Assembly: GCA_901538445.1 (NCBI GenBank)
Contig: LR594585.1
Coordinates: 1,255,500-1,319,499 of the forward strand
Reading direction: 5' to 3'
Source of the DNA: Gemmataceae bacterium
GTDB taxonomy: Bacteria > Planctomycetota > Planctomycetia > Gemmatales > Gemmataceae
DNA: 64,000 nt
The notes below the pieces were generated by a model, which saw only the letters and a program-made list of their open reading frames with translations, was not told the DNA's origin and searched no databases. The position numbers and the translations under genes were made by a program. This document shows positions 24,411-33,401 of this stretch, in pieces (position 1 is the stretch's first letter; every line of letters begins with the position of its first letter).

Positions 24411-26306
24411 TCACTTCAAGACGGACAGGTTCGCGACCCAGCCGGTCACGCTCGGGTCGATCCAGCTAAACAGGATCGCTTGCGGGAAGATGCCCAGGGC
24501 GACCGCCAGCGCCGCGAACGGCACCAGAACCGCGGCCTCGCGCGGCGACACCTCGGGGAACGCTTGCGTGTCCGGGTTCGTGCCCAGGAACACCCGCTGC
24601 CACGTCCACAGCAGGTAGCCGGCGGTGAGCACCACGCTCAGGATCGCCGGCGCGGCCAGCGCCGGGGAGAAGTCCCACGCGGCGGCCAGCACCATGAACT
24701 CGCCGACGAACCCGCACAGCCCCGGCAACCCCATCGACGCGAAGAACAGAACCGCCGCCAGCCCCGAGTACAGCGGCATCGGCTCCTTCAGCCCGCCGAA
24801 CCGATTGACGTCGCGGTGGTGCGCACGGTCGTAGACGACGCCGACGACGAAGAACAGCCCGGCGGCCGTGACGCCGTGCGCGAACATCTGGAACACCGCC
24901 CCGTTCACGCCCCACTGCCAGTACTGCGAGTGCGTGCCCGAGCCCCACGCGGCAAGCCCGAGGACCACGAACCCCATGTGGCTCACCGACGAGTACGCGA
25001 GGAGCTTCTTGAAGTCGGTCTGCCCCATCGCGACGAGCGCACCGTAGACGATGCCGACGACGCCGACGAGCCCGACCCACCACGCGAGTTCGGAGGCGGC
25101 CCACGGGCACACCGGGAACGCGACGCGGATCAGCCCGTACCCGCCGAGCTTCAGCAGCACCCCGGCGAGGATCATGCTGATCGGCGTGGGCGCCTCGACG
25201 TGCGCGTCGGGCAGCCACGAGTGCAAGGGCACGATCGGCACCTTGACCGCGAACCCCAGAAACAGCAGCCCGAAGAACAGGTACTGGAACTCCTTCGTGC
25301 AGACCGGCTGCGCCTTGAGCCGGGCGACCGCGTCGTCCGCGTTTACTCCCGGGGCGAACAACTTCACGCGCCGCGCCGCCTCGCCGCCCGCAGGGGGCGG
25401 GGCTTCGCCGAACTTCGCCTGCGCCGCGAGCCGCTCCTCCTGGCCGCTCAGGACCAGCATGACGGCCCGGCCGACCTTCGAGAGCGTGACGAAGTCGAAC
25501 GTGTGGACGGCGACGCGGCCGTGCGCCGCGGCGACCTGCTCGGCGGTCGGCGTCTGCCCGTACTCGGCCTTCGCCAGTTCCGCGGCCCGCTGCTTCACGT
25601 CTTCCTGGTCCACGAAGTCGCGGACGTTGACCGTGTACAGCCCGATGAGCGCGACCAGGAGCCCGACGCTGCCGAGGAGCGTGTACACGACGAACTTGAG
25701 CGCCGCGTACCGCCGCCGCTCGCCGCCCCACAGCCCGATCAGGACGAACATCGGGACCAGCATCACCTCGTAAAAGACGTAGAAGAGGAAGAAGTCGAGC
25801 GCGACGAACGCGCCGACCACCCCGGTTTCGAGCAGCAGCACCAGGGACAGGTAGCCGCGGACCGACGTCTCGATCTTCCACGACGCGACCACGGCGAAGA
25901 ACGTGACCACGGTGGTGAGCAGGATGAGCGGGAGGCTGATGCCGTCCACGCCGAGCGCGTACTGCGCGCCGAACTTGGCGATCCACGGCCGGCGGGTGAC
26001 CCAGTCGTCGGACTGCACCACCTTCGGGATCGGCTGTGCGGCGTCGCTGGCGGCCCGGTCGGCGCGCGAGTCGAGGCGCGTCTCGGTCGCGTACCGCGGG
26101 AACCCGTTGGCGTCCGGGTAGTGGTCGATCATCGAGTAGTACCCGATGACGACGCACAGGCTCACGGCCAGCGCGCCGGCCGCGCCGAACAGCGCCCACC
26201 ACCGCATGGCCTCGTGCCACTTCGCCGGGAACACGAGCAGGCTCGCGGCGCACGCGGCCGGCAGGAACACCAGCAGCGACAGCCAGGTGAGATCGGACTC
26301 GGGCAT
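24411..26306 (-). CDS. nuoM: NADH-quinone oxidoreductase subunit M
   Basis: A 631-residue antiporter-like membrane subunit of complex I with about 14 helices. Key proton-channel features are the glutamate in FYEVMLVPMF, the lysine in GFAVKVPIVPLHSWLPDAHVEAPTP and FKKLLAYSSVSHMGFV. It is longer than usual (about 500) because of two loops: an N-terminal periplasmic one (residues 45-95) and an insertion at about 235-330 rich in Ala/Glu (VDQEDVKQRAAELAKAEYG). GAGGAA lies 5 bases before the ATG. It is the last gene of the cluster. nuoN is not in the window. Confidence 0.95.
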   Translation of the reverse strand: MPESDLTWLSLLVFLPAACAASLLVFPAKWHEAMRWWALFGAAGALAVSLCVVIGYYSMIDHYPDANGFPRYATETRLDSRADRAASDAAQPIPKVVQSDDWVTRRPWIAKFGAQYALGVDGISLPLILLTTVVTFFAVVASWKIETSVRGYLSLVLLLETGVVGAFVALDFFLFYVFYEVMLVPMFVLIGLWGGERRRYAALKFVVYTLLGSVGLLVALIGLYTVNVRDFVDQEDVKQRAAELAKAEYGQTPTAEQVAAAHGRVAVHTFDFVTLSKVGRAVMLVLSGQEERLAAQAKFGEAPPPAGGEAARRVKLFAPGVNADDAVARLKAQPVCTKEFQYLFFGLLFLGFAVKVPIVPLHSWLPDAHVEAPTPISMILAGVLLKLGGYGLIRVAFPVCPWAASELAWWVGLVGVVGIVYGALVAMGQTDFKKLLAYSSVSHMGFVVLGLAAWGSGTHSQYWQWGVNGAVFQMFAHGVTAAGLFFVVGVVYDRAHHRDVNRFGGLKEPMPLYSGLAAVLFFASMGLPGLCGFVGEFMVLAAAWDFSPALAAPAILSVVLTAGYLLWTWQRVFLGTNPDTQAFPEVSPREAAVLVPFAALAVALGIFPQAILFSWIDPSVTGWVANLSVLK

Positions 26307-26345
26307 TGCGTTCCTCGCCAGCGCGCCGGGGAGGGCGCACTTTCC

Positions 26346-28853
26346 CTACTTCGCCAGAGCCGTGAGAATCCCCAACATCGCCGCCGCCGTCAAGGCCAGC
26401 GCGAGGACGTAGGTCCGCACCCGGCCGGTCTGCACCGCCCGGAGCGCCTGCCCGGCGGCGACGCACGCCTCGCCGACCGCGTTGAACAGGCCGTCGAGCG
26501 TCGGCAGCGGGAACACCCGCGGGCGGTCGGTCGGGGCCTTGTCGGCCGCGGCCGCGAACTTCGCGAGCCCGACGGTCGGGTTCACGATTGCGGCGTCGTA
26601 CAACTCGTCGAAGTACCACTTCTCGCGCAGGAACCGGTACGCCGCGCCGCCGGGCTTGTGCATCTCGACCCCGGCCGGCTGCCGCCACCCGAACAGCCAC
26701 CACGCGAGCCACGCGCCGCTCACGCCGAGGACCAGCGCGAGCGCGCCGGCGGTGAGGTGCCGGTGCTCGGCCTCGCGGTGCTCCGCGGCGAACTGCGCCG
26801 CGACGAACGCCGGCTGCGCCTTCTCCAGCACGTGGCCGAGCGCGCTCGCTTCTGGCTCCCAAAACGGCCAGCCCCACGCGACGCCGACACTGAACACCGC
26901 CAGCACCACCAACGGCACCGTCATGGCGAGCGGCGACTCGTGCGCGTGCGCCGCACCGTCGCCCCGCGGGGTGCCCGCGAACGTCAGGAACCACAGGCGG
27001 AACATGTAGTACGCGGTCATCGCCGCGGCCGCGAACGGCAGCGCGAGCAGCAGGACGTGCGCCTTGTGTTCGAGCCCGTAGCCGAGCGCCGCGGCGAGGA
27101 TCTGGTCCTTGCTGTACCACCCGCTCAGGAACGGCGCGCCGCTGATCGCCAGCACGCCGACGAGCATGGTGAACGCGGTCACCGGCATCTTGCGCCAGAG
27201 CCCGCCCATTTTCCGCACGTCCTGCTCGTGGTGGCAGCCGTGGATCACGCTGCCGGAGCAGAGGAACAACAGCGCCTTGAAGAAGGCGTGCGTGATGAGG
27301 TGCAGCAGGCCGGCGGTCCACGCGCCGATGCCGAGGGCGAGCATCATGAACCCGAGTTGGCTGCACGTGGAGTACGCGAGGATGCGCTTGATGTCGGTCT
27401 GGACCAGCGCGACCGTCGCCGCGATGAACAGTGTGACCGCACCGACGTAGGCGATCGTGAGCAGCACCTCGGCGGCGAACAGCGGGTAGCACCGGCCGAC
27501 GAGGTACACGCCGGCGGCGACCATCGTGGCCGCGTGGATCAGCGCCGACACCGGCGTTGGGCCTTCCATCGCGTCCGGGAGCCACGTGTGCAGCGGCACC
27601 TGCGCGCTCTTGCCGACGCACCCGAGGAAGATGCCCACGCCCATCAGCACGAAAAGCGCGTACGGGATCACACCGTAGCTGACGTAGTCGCCGCGGACCG
27701 GCACCTCGAACACGCTGTCCTTGTGCTTGCCGTGGCCGGGGCCGTGGAAGTGCGTCGGCTCCGCCCACGCGATCGGGAACAGCAGCACGTGCGTGCCGGT
27801 GCCGGGCTCGTCGCGCGGCTCAAGGACGTAGTCCCGCGGCGTCTCGGCGGTCGCCGTCGGCAGTTGCGGCTCGGCGCTGACGCGGATGATCTGGTTCGCC
27901 ATCTCGTACTCGCCGTGCGTGTCCTCGGCCGGCGCGCGCACGCGGCGGGTGAGTTCCTCGATGTTGAGGGTGCCGCAGTACGACCACGCGACGACGATGC
28001 CGACCAGGAACCCGGCGTCGCCGACGCGGTTGACGATGAACGCCTTGTTCGCCGCGGCGCTGGCGCTGGGCCGCTCGTAGTAGAACCCGATCAGGAAGAA
28101 CGAGCACACGCCGACGAGTTCCCAGCTCACGAACACCTGGAACAGGTTGTCGGCGATGAGCAGGTTGAGCATCGAGAAGCAGAACAGCGACAGGTAGAGG
28201 AAGAACCGCCCGTACCGGCCGCGGCGGCGGAAACCTGAAGGGGTGAAGGGGTGAGCGGGTGACAGGGGCTGCGAGTCGTGCCCGTGGCCGTGCCCCCCTT
28301 CACCCCTTCTCCCCTTCACCCCTTCATCGAGAACCGTCTCCGCGGTCTCGTCGGCCATGTACGCGGTCGAGAATACGAAGATGAGCGTGGCGATGACGCT
28401 GACCATCGCGAACGCGACGGCGGTGAGGTGGTCGATCTTGTAGCCGAGTTCGAGGGCCAGCGCGAGCCTCGGGGCGGGGCGGGCGTTGTCGGTCGCGCGC
28501 TGCCGCTCCCACTCGGGCGGCGACAGGGTGTCGCCGGGGCCGATGCGGACCCAGTCGATCCGCTCGGCCCAGCGTGACGCCCGGATCGAGCCCTCGGTGG
28601 GGTCGCTCAGGAACTGCACGAGGCCGGCGACCGCGAGAACCGCGGTCGCGGCCATGACCGCGGTTGCGAGGTACGCGCCGGTCCTCAAGGGCTTGTCGCC
28701 GCCGCACACCCAGTACATCGTGCCGAGGAGCCCGCCGCCCTTGCGGAACGGCCGGTAGAACGCCCGGGCCGCGCCGCCGGCGAGCAGCAGCGCGAACGCC
28801 GCCAGCGGCAGCAGGGTGGCGAGGACGTAGATGCGGCCGGGGACTTCGAGCAT
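26346..28853 (-). CDS. nuoL: NADH-quinone oxidoreductase subunit L with repeat-encoded insertion
   Basis: An 835-residue antiporter-like complex I subunit (typically 610-650). Conserved segments are FLYLSLFCFSMLNLLIADNL, FVSWELVGVCSFFLIGFYYE, KSAQVPLHTWLPDAMEGPTPVS, KRILAYSTCSQLGFM and the C-terminal lateral helix with WLFG. Three insertions explain the length: residues 85-130; 176-207 (DEGVKGRRGEGGHGHGHD...PFTPSG), which is encoded by an inverted octad repeat; and 330-395 (HFHGPGHGKHKDS). The start lacks a clear ribosome-binding site and abuts a heptad repeat. Confidence 0.95.
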   Translation of the reverse strand: MLEVPGRIYVLATLLPLAAFALLLAGGAARAFYRPFRKGGGLLGTMYWVCGGDKPLRTGAYLATAVMAATAVLAVAGLVQFLSDPTEGSIRASRWAERIDWVRIGPGDTLSPPEWERQRATDNARPAPRLALALELGYKIDHLTAVAFAMVSVIATLIFVFSTAYMADETAETVLDEGVKGRRGEGGHGHGHDSQPLSPAHPFTPSGFRRRGRYGRFFLYLSLFCFSMLNLLIADNLFQVFVSWELVGVCSFFLIGFYYERPSASAAANKAFIVNRVGDAGFLVGIVVAWSYCGTLNIEELTRRVRAPAEDTHGEYEMANQIIRVSAEPQLPTATAETPRDYVLEPRDEPGTGTHVLLFPIAWAEPTHFHGPGHGKHKDSVFEVPVRGDYVSYGVIPYALFVLMGVGIFLGCVGKSAQVPLHTWLPDAMEGPTPVSALIHAATMVAAGVYLVGRCYPLFAAEVLLTIAYVGAVTLFIAATVALVQTDIKRILAYSTCSQLGFMMLALGIGAWTAGLLHLITHAFFKALLFLCSGSVIHGCHHEQDVRKMGGLWRKMPVTAFTMLVGVLAISGAPFLSGWYSKDQILAAALGYGLEHKAHVLLLALPFAAAAMTAYYMFRLWFLTFAGTPRGDGAAHAHESPLAMTVPLVVLAVFSVGVAWGWPFWEPEASALGHVLEKAQPAFVAAQFAAEHREAEHRHLTAGALALVLGVSGAWLAWWLFGWRQPAGVEMHKPGGAAYRFLREKWYFDELYDAAIVNPTVGLAKFAAAADKAPTDRPRVFPLPTLDGLFNAVGEACVAAGQALRAVQTGRVRTYVLALALTAAAMLGILTALAK
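28236..28326. repeat. Inverted octad repeat inside nuoL
   Basis: The left arm 28236-28269 repeats TGAAGGGG-type words every 8 bp. The right arm 28292-28326 is its inverse (CCCCTTCA). It is in frame and encodes nuoL residues 176-207, a loop between two conserved membrane helices. The arms pair at roughly 29 of 34 positions. Confidence 0.82.
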
Positions 28854-28862
28854 TTCGTTGGG

Positions 28863-28975
28863 AGTGTTTAGTGTTGAGTGTTTAGTGTTTAGTGTTTAGT
28901 AAAGGTGTTCACTGTGTTGAAGGTTGCGATCGCATCGCTGCGCTAAACACTAAACACTCAAATACTAAACACTCA
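28863..28975. repeat. Inverted heptad repeat (word AGTGTTT) between nuoK and nuoL
   Basis: The left arm 28863-28900 is five near-perfect copies of AGTGTTT in tandem. The right arm 28943-28975 is the inverse (CTAAACA). The outer end of the right arm contains the TGA stop codon of nuoK. The left arm lies 10 bp from the nuoL start. Confidence 0.88.
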
Positions 28976-29287
28976 TCCCTGAAGTTCATCTGCGGAGTCC
29001 ACGTCCACGGTGCCGTGGTTGTTGTAGAAGTTGAGGATGATCGCCAGCGCCACGGCGGCCTCGGCCGCGGCGAGCACGATCACCAGTAGCGCGAACACCT
29101 GGCCGTCGAGGCGGAACGCCGGATTGAACCGGGCGAACGCGACGAGGTTCACGTTCGCGGCGTTCAGGATCAGTTCGACCCCCATGAGCACGCCGATCGC
29201 GTTCCGCTTGCTCGCGACGCACACGACGCCGCACGCGAACAGGAACGCCGAGAGCACGAGGAACGGCTGAATCCCCAACTCACTCAC
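28973..29287 (-). CDS. nuoK: NADH-quinone oxidoreductase subunit K
   Basis: A 104-residue, three-helix complex I subunit. The conserved glutamates are in GVLMGVELILNAANVNLVAF and ALLVIVLAAAEAAVALAIIL. The start is GTG at 29287, overlapping the nuoJ stop as GTGA, so the two are translationally coupled. The C-terminal DSADELQG ends in a TGA that forms part of the adjacent heptad repeat. Confidence 0.93.
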   Translation of the reverse strand: MSELGIQPFLVLSAFLFACGVVCVASKRNAIGVLMGVELILNAANVNLVAFARFNPAFRLDGQVFALLVIVLAAAEAAVALAIILNFYNNHGTVDVDSADELQG

Positions 29288-29856
29288 GACCGCACCCTCC
29301 GTTTCGCGCGTGCGAGGTACGCGGCGCCGACCAGCACGACGAGCAGGTGAACGGACACGATCTCGAACGGCAGCAGGTACGCGACCGGGGTGCGCGGGAC
29401 GGTCACGCCGTTCGGAACGCCGGTCACGTCCCCGGTCGGGCTGGCGTCGGTCACGCCGAGGAACGTCAGGCCGAGCGGCGCGACGCTCGGCAGCGCGTGG
29501 GTGCTCGGCGGGAACGCGATCTGGTACGACACCGCGACGAGGAGCCCGAACAGCAGCGCGCCGACGAGCCCGCCCACGAGCCACTCGGCCGGGCGCGTGC
29601 GGATCTCGCGCAGCGGGGCCTGAGCGGTGAGCATCACGCCGAAGACGATCAAGATGAGCGTGCCGCCGACGTAGACGATGAGCTGCGTCGCCCCGACGAA
29701 CTCGGCCCCGAGGAGGAAGTACAGGAGCGACACGCCGACGAGCGTGAACAGCAGCCACACGGCCATGCGCACGACGTTCCGGGCCAGCACCACCCCGAGG
29801 GCGGAGCAGGCCGTGACCGTCGCGACCACGGCGAAGAGGAGAACAGGGAGAGACAT
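29284..29856 (-). CDS. nuoJ: NADH-quinone oxidoreductase subunit J
   Basis: A 190-residue membrane subunit with five hydrophobic segments. The family motif TLVGVSLLYFLLGAEFVGATQLIVYVGG, containing the conserved Glu/Tyr/Gly pi-bulge region, is clear. ATG 29856 (MSLPVLLFAVV) is preferred. An upstream GTG at 29898 would add 14 polar residues. It is downstream of a lipoprotein gene rather than nuoI. Confidence 0.92.
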   Translation of the reverse strand: MSLPVLLFAVVATVTACSALGVVLARNVVRMAVWLLFTLVGVSLLYFLLGAEFVGATQLIVYVGGTLILIVFGVMLTAQAPLREIRTRPAEWLVGGLVGALLFGLLVAVSYQIAFPPSTHALPSVAPLGLTFLGVTDASPTGDVTGVPNGVTVPRTPVAYLLPFEIVSVHLLVVLVGAAYLARAKRRVRS

Positions 29857-29947
29857 CGTGGTCAGGCGGCTCCAAGGGGCCGAGAGGGTCAGATTCACAA
29901 ACGCGCACGCAGGACGCGTTCGCGTTCCGGGCGGCGCGCCCTGCAGG

Positions 29948-31123
29948 TCACTTCTCCCGGAGCGATTTTACGATCTGAACGAACGTGGTGTCGAAGGCGG
30001 CTCGGTCCGACCACTTGCACTTCGCACAGACTGCAACGGTCTTATCGCCGACCTTGATCGCGGAGACCGCGTAAAGCCAACTGAACGCCGGATCGAGGCT
30101 GTTGACGCTCTTCAGCAAGACGAACTCCGCGGTGCCGTCCACTGTGCTCGAGAGCGGAATCGGGTTCCCTTCCAGTTGGCCGCCGTGTTCGGTGAAGGTG
30201 TTCTTGCCGCGGACGTCCGGCATCAGGTTCGCCTGTGTCTCGATGTACTTGCGGGCGTGTGCCAGTGGCTTGTCGCTCGCGTCGAGCACTAGCACGAGCA
30301 ACTCGGCCTCGGGTCTGTTCCGAAGTTTCTTCGTCCTCAGAAGTTTGTCGGCTTTCGGATCCTCGCCTTTCACGCGATTGGAATCGGATGCCTCGTACCA
30401 AATCCCTTCTGCGTCGAGAATCGTGTAGTTCACTGTCTCGCCCCTGAACGGCACGGGACCCGCCTTCTCGACCCAGTCCTTGCGGAGGTCAAGGAGCTTG
30501 CACCCCTCGCGAGCGTCGGCGAACGCGGACATTTGCGCCTGGTAGGTTTCACCGGCGCTGGTCCAGGCGGTGGACCAGTACCCAACTCCCTTGTGCCTGA
30601 TCGCCCGCACCTCGCCTTCGACCGACCCGCCCGTCTTCAGTACGCCGGTGAACCGGTACCCTCGGGCCTCCTGGCCCATCCAGGTCTTGGTGCCTTCAAG
30701 AGGAAACGTCTTCCAACCTCTCGCCAACAAACAGTTCGGCACCTGCTGAAGTCTGCTGTCGAGTTCACTCAGCGGTGGCGAAAAGTTCCCGTAATCCCTG
30801 GCACCGAACGCCACGTACGCTTCGGGGTTCTCGCGGCGGTAAACGTGGATGTACGGCGCACCGAGTTTGACGGGCAGGCTCCCGTCGCGAACCCAGGGCT
30901 TCCGCGGTGGCTTCAGGGAGAAGTTCTTGTCCTCGTGCCGGAGCGTGTCGTCTCTCTCGCCGCTCGGGTCCGGCACGCCGACCGTCTCTTTCACCTTTGG
31001 CTCCGCCTTCACCGGCGGGTTCACTTTCGGTTCCGGTTGGGGAAGAGCCGGTTGCGTCGGCACGGGGGCCTCCGAGCATCCGGCGACCGTGATCAACACC
31101 GCGAGCAGGAAAAGTCGTTTCAA
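29948..31123 (-). CDS. Lipoprotein of unknown function in the nuoI position
   Basis: A 391-residue exported lipoprotein. TTG at 31123 is the best start: GGAGG sits 8 bases upstream and the protein then begins with a signal peptide and lipobox (LLAVLITVAGC). A proline/lysine-rich linker (PALPQPEPKVNPPVKAEPKV) is followed by a globular domain of about 320 residues ending in CAKCKWSDRAAFDTTFVQIV. No iron-sulphur ferredoxin motif is present, so it is not NuoI. It sits between nuoH (16 bp upstream) and nuoJ. A complex I-related role is only suggested by position. Confidence 0.78.
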   Translation of the reverse strand: MKRLFLLAVLITVAGCSEAPVPTQPALPQPEPKVNPPVKAEPKVKETVGVPDPSGERDDTLRHEDKNFSLKPPRKPWVRDGSLPVKLGAPYIHVYRRENPEAYVAFGARDYGNFSPPLSELDSRLQQVPNCLLARGWKTFPLEGTKTWMGQEARGYRFTGVLKTGGSVEGEVRAIRHKGVGYWSTAWTSAGETYQAQMSAFADAREGCKLLDLRKDWVEKAGPVPFRGETVNYTILDAEGIWYEASDSNRVKGEDPKADKLLRTKKLRNRPEAELLVLVLDASDKPLAHARKYIETQANLMPDVRGKNTFTEHGGQLEGNPIPLSSTVDGTAEFVLLKSVNSLDPAFSWLYAVSAIKVGDKTVAVCAKCKWSDRAAFDTTFVQIVKSLREK

Positions 31124-31139
31124 GATCCGGCCTCCGGGA

Positions 31140-32360
31140 TCACTTCGCTTGCAGGTCCGCCGCGGCACGCTGGCCGGCCCACACGCCGGGGAGTTGCCCC
31201 GCAGGTGCGGCGGCTCCGGTCGGCGTCCGCAGCGTGCTCAGGAACACCACCGCCAGGAAGCCGGTCCAGCCGAACGCGAGGACGTAGCTCACCACCTGAG
31301 CGACGTCCGCCGGCACGAGCAACTGCCACAGGCACACGCCGATCAAGAGCACGCAACTGATCGGCAGGAAGTATTGCAGGCACGTCATCATCACCTGGTC
31401 GATCCGCAGCCGCGGCAGCGACCACCGCAGCCACATCATGAGCAGCACGAGCACCCAGCACTTCGCGACGAACACGGCGACGTTCAGCAGGTTCCCGGGC
31501 CAGAACCCGAACCGCTCGGTCGGCTCGAACGGCAGCACGCCGGTGTGCCAGCCGCCCAGGAAGAGCAGGCTCGCGAGGCCGCTCACGGCGAACATGCTGC
31601 CGTACTCGGCCAGGAAGAAGTACGACCACCGGATGCCGCTGTACTCGGTGTGGAACCCGGCGACGAGCTCGCTCTCGGCCTCGGCGAGGTCGAACGGGGC
31701 GCGCTTGCAACTGGCCGTCGCACAGATGAAGAAGATGAAGAACGCCACGAACGTGAACGGGTCGTGGTAGATGTTCCAGTTCCAGAACCACCCGACCTGT
31801 TGCGTGCCGATGGTGTTCAGGTTCAGCGTGCCGGCGACGCACACCGGCACCACCACGCACATCGCCCGCGGCACCTCGTAGCTCACCACCTGGGCCGCCT
31901 CGCGGACCCCGCCGAACAGCGACCACTTGCTCGCCGAGGCGTACCCGGCCAGCACCACCCCGAACACCTCGCTCGACAGCACCGCGAGCATGAAGAACGC
32001 GGCGACGTTCAGGTTCTCGGCGACGAGGCCGTTGCCGAACGGCAGCGCGAGGAACCCGACGAAGCTCGCGCAGAACGCGAGGTACGGCGCGAGCTTGAAC
32101 AGGAACCGGTCGGCGGCGTCGGGGGCGAAGTCTTCCTTCGAGATCAGCTTGATGCCGTCGGCGAGTGACTGGAGCAGCCCGAACGGGCCGACGCGGGTCG
32201 GGCCGAGGCGGTCCTGGATGCGGCCCGACACCTTCCGCTCGGCCCAGATCGCGAGGAACGTCGACCCGCCGATGAACGCGAACAGCAGCCCGGCCGCGAC
32301 CGCCCCGGCGGCGGCCACGTTCCACGGGTACGGCAGGAGTTGCGACCAGAACTCGGGCAC
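31140..32360 (-). CDS. nuoH: NADH-quinone oxidoreductase subunit H
   Basis: A 406-residue, eight-helix complex I subunit at the quinone site. The motifs ERKVSGRIQDRLGPTRVGPFGLLQSLADGIKL and DLAEAESELVAGFHTEYSG are diagnostic, the latter forming the E-channel link. About 45 extra residues at the C-terminus are low-complexity (LRTPTGAAAPAGQLPG). It is the first gene of the cluster, divergent from scpB. Confidence 0.95.
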   Translation of the reverse strand: MPEFWSQLLPYPWNVAAAGAVAAGLLFAFIGGSTFLAIWAERKVSGRIQDRLGPTRVGPFGLLQSLADGIKLISKEDFAPDAADRFLFKLAPYLAFCASFVGFLALPFGNGLVAENLNVAAFFMLAVLSSEVFGVVLAGYASASKWSLFGGVREAAQVVSYEVPRAMCVVVPVCVAGTLNLNTIGTQQVGWFWNWNIYHDPFTFVAFFIFFICATASCKRAPFDLAEAESELVAGFHTEYSGIRWSYFFLAEYGSMFAVSGLASLLFLGGWHTGVLPFEPTERFGFWPGNLLNVAVFVAKCWVLVLLMMWLRWSLPRLRIDQVMMTCLQYFLPISCVLLIGVCLWQLLVPADVAQVVSYVLAFGWTGFLAVVFLSTLRTPTGAAAPAGQLPGVWAGQRAAADLQAK

Positions 32361-32426
32361 GGGACCGCCCTGTTGTTGGGATGACGAACGCCACCGCGGC
32401 CGGGGTACTTTCTCGCACGGGGATCT

Positions 32427-32452
32427 GACTCGGAATCCCTGGTTTCCGAGTC
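32427..32452 (-). other. Hairpin in the nuoH-scpB divergent region
   Basis: A 9-bp stem GACTCGGAA/TTCCGAGTC with an 8-base loop lies 66 bp upstream of nuoH. A second GC stem (CCGCGGCG/CGCCGCGG) lies at about 32493-32515. They could be leader structures or operator-like palindromes. No clear promoter was found. Confidence 0.35.
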
Positions 32453-32586
32453 GATCACTAGTTGTGACGGGCAGACCGAACTCACCTTCCGCGGCGTAGC
32501 GCCGCGGCGTAAGCTACCCTCGCTCCGGCCGGGTGGCGTTCGGCAAGTGTACCGAAGCGGCCGCGGAGTTGCCAGCAGGAGGCGGC

Positions 32587-33246
32587 ATGTTCCACGTCCG
32601 ACTGCGGCACGGCACCGCGACCCTCCGGCCGTACTCCGCACGCCCCGGCAACCACGCACTTCCGCACTCGCGGCGCCAGCGATCCGAAGCTGCCGAACCC
32701 GCCGCAACGGACCCGCACGCCCGCGGTCCGGAACTCGCCCGGCTCGAAGCGGTGCTGCTCCTCGCCGACGAGCCGCTCGCGGCGCGCCGGCTCGCCGAGG
32801 CCGCCGACCTCGCCGACGCTGCCGAAGCCCGCAAGCTCGTCGATCAACTGCGCGAGCTGTACGACGCCGACGGCTCCGCGTTCCAGGTCGAGGAGATCGC
32901 CGGCGGCTACCAGCTCCTGACGCGGCCGCGGTACCACCCGTGGCTCGCGCGGCTCAAGCGCACCGGCCACGAACTCAAGCTCACGCCGACGGTGCTGGAG
33001 ACGCTCGCGGTGATCGCGTACAAGCAGCCGATCACGCGGGCCGACGTCGAGAAGGTCCGCGGGGTGGCGTGCGCCGAGGTGGTGCGGCAGCTCATGGAGA
33101 AGGGGCTGGTGCGGGTCGCCGGCCGGCACAATTCGCTCGGCCGCCCGCAACTTTACGGCACGACGAAGAAGTTCCTGCAGGCGTTCGGGCTGAACGCGAT
33201 CAAGGACCTGCCCGAGGTCGAGGCGCTGCGGAACCCGGGATCGTGA
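32587..33246 (+). CDS. scpB: Segregation and condensation protein ScpB
   Basis: A 219-residue ScpB, which with ScpA and SMC compacts the chromosome. After about 55 variable residues come the two winged-helix domains: LEAVLLLADEPLAARRLAEA, EEIAGGYQLLTRPRYHPWL, TPTVLETLAVIAYKQPITRADVEKVRGV and LMEKGLVRVAGR...GRPQLYGTTKKFLQAFGL. GGAGG lies 6 bases before the ATG. No scpA is adjacent. Confidence 0.94.
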   Translation: MFHVRLRHGTATLRPYSARPGNHALPHSRRQRSEAAEPAATDPHARGPELARLEAVLLLADEPLAARRLAEAADLADAAEARKLVDQLRELYDADGSAFQVEEIAGGYQLLTRPRYHPWLARLKRTGHELKLTPTVLETLAVIAYKQPITRADVEKVRGVACAEVVRQLMEKGLVRVAGRHNSLGRPQLYGTTKKFLQAFGLNAIKDLPEVEALRNPGS

Positions 33247-33281
33247 CCCCGCGGTGTCGGCGAGCAGGGGGGCAGTGTAGT

Positions 33282-33340
33282 CGGAGCCCGAGCGCCGAGC
33301 GAGGGGTGGGTGTGAACCCTCGCTCGGCGCTCGGGCTCGG
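33282..33340. repeat. Palindrome family G
   Basis: Arms 33282-33305 and 33317-33340 (core GAGCCCGAGCGCCGAGCGAG, 22 of 24 matched) form a strong hairpin 36 bp after scpB. It may act as a terminator upstream of the tRNA promoter. Confidence 0.75.
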
Positions 33341-33359
33341 ACCGATTTGCCACCCCACC

Positions 33360-33388
33360 TTGTCAACACGCCGCGGGGCTGACATGAT
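33360..33388 (+). promoter_or_regulatory. Sigma-70-like promoter of tRNA-Leu
   Basis: TTGTCA (33360-33365) and CATGAT (33383-33388) are separated by 17 bp and end 14 bp before the mature tRNA 5' end. Confidence 0.55.
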
Positions 33389-33401
33389 TCCACCACACCC
33401 G

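Noticed and set aside
29948..31123. NuoI (complex I ferredoxin subunit)
   Set aside because: No CxxCxxCxxxCP motifs. The protein has a lipoprotein signal and is more than twice NuoI length.
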